Below, in pieces: positions 63,401 to 64,000 of a stretch of 64,000 bases of DNA. The stretch lies in NCBI GenBank assembly GCA_032718475.1, contig JAUCBJ010003164.1:1-64000 (forward strand), given 5' to 3'. The notes under the pieces are model-generated. The model had not been told where the DNA came from and made no database searches. It saw only the letters and a list, made by a program, of their open reading frames with translations. Every line of letters starts with the position of its first letter. The stretch's first letter is position 1. The translations under genes were made by a program, and so were the position numbers. The stretch comes from Nemertoderma westbladi. Lineage: Eukaryota; Xenacoelomorpha; Nemertodermatida; Nemertodermatidae.

Positions 63401-64000
63401 GAATTCCGGACAGTATTTTGGACAGTTTTGCCCGGAAATCCGGGCATTTTGCCGGATTTTTGGATGTCCGGGCATTCTAGTGCCCGGGCATCCGCACATC
63501 CGGGCGAATTTGGAACGGTCAAATTGTCGGACAGTAAAGTTTAATGGACGCCCGGATTTACAGATTTCCGGGCAGTATTTTGGACAAATTTGCCTGGAAA
63601 TCCGGACAATTTGCCGGATTTTTGGATGTCCGGGCGACTTTGGAACAGTCAAATATGCCGATAGAAAAGTTAACTGGACGCCCAGATTTGCCAAATTTCG
63701 GACAGTAATTTGGACAGTTTGCCCGGAAATACAGACATTTTGGCCGGATTTACGGACGTCCGGGTATCCTAGTGCCCGGAAGTCCGGACATCCGGAAGTC
63801 CGGGCGACTTTGGAATGGACAAATAGTCGGACAGACAAGTTTAATGGACGCCCGGATTTACAAAATTCCGGACAGTATTTTGGACAAATTTGCCCGGAAA
63901 TCCGGACAATTTGCCGGATTTTTGGATGTCCGGGCATTCCAGTGCCCGGGCGTCCGGACTTCCGGGCGACTTTGGAACGGACAAATAGTCGGACAGACAA
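63401..64000. repeat. 162-bp satellite array S4, left end only
   Basis: The first monomers, including the same diverged left-edge monomers as S1 and S3 (CAGTCAAATATGCCG) with a few private changes. The array continues past the window edge. Confidence 0.95.

Larger units (their letters stand above)
54901..64000. repeat. Macrosatellite unit 4, partial (modules M4-H4-start of S4)
   Basis: M4 (54901-60550), H4 (60551-63388) and the first 600 bases of S4; it continues beyond the window. M4 is closest to M1 at both the last intron and the right end, but shares a TTAATAAATG variant with M3. It has a private insertion of about 38 bases at 55501-55538. Confidence 0.9.

Overview
The window is animal genomic DNA, probably from a marine invertebrate and possibly a lophotrochozoan. 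Genes are intron-containing with GT-AG splice sites, the background is AT-rich, and there are relics of non-LTR retrotransposons, a Penelope-like element with a GIY-YIG domain, tRNA-derived SINEs, a MITE-like element and very large satellite arrays. The species cannot be fixed from sequence alone.

Left flank (1-9049): unrecognised DNA (1-885), decayed fragments of a non-LTR retrotransposon (reverse transcriptase 886-2031, endonuclease about 2298-2545), a roughly 320-bp MITE-like element (3454-3773), then one complete-looking two-exon gene on the plus strand (4811-6968 joined to 8197-8615). It encodes an 858-residue protein with two canonical EF-hands, a long coiled coil and a C-terminal CAP-Gly domain. 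Its intron carries a 36-bp minisatellite, a 28-base G tract and a SINE.

Right part (9050-64000): a head-to-tail macrosatellite of four units, starting at about 9050, 22145, 41093 and 54901; the fourth runs off the window. Each unit has the same three modules. Module M (about 5.5 kb) holds, on the minus strand, the last four coding exons of a vesicular glutamate transporter (SLC17/VGLUT type) with intact splice sites, matching phases and the same predicted protein in all four copies. Module H is a 2.8-3.7 kb array of the hexamer TACTTG and its variants. Module S is a 4.5-9.2 kb array of a 162-bp, CpG-rich, hairpin-forming satellite with higher-order repeats of about 648 and 809 bp. A poly-G tract and a short spacer link S to the next M. 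Unit 2 alone has a clean Penelope-like insertion with a 12-bp target-site duplication.

Variant sites show that M, H and S have been reshuffled: M1 resembles M4 and M2 resembles M3, but the H3-end/S3 block is almost the same as the H1-end/S1 block. This fits unequal exchange inside the hexamer arrays, or gene conversion. No 5' exons of the transporter are in the window, so the four terminal-exon cassettes are either alternative 3' ends of a gene whose start lies to the right or a partial-gene macrosatellite. The EF-hand/CAP-Gly gene and the first transporter cassette are convergent, tail to tail. Long open frames inside H and S are by-products of repeat lengths divisible by three and are not annotated as genes. 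All comparisons were made by eye, and an array like this is sensitive to assembly error.
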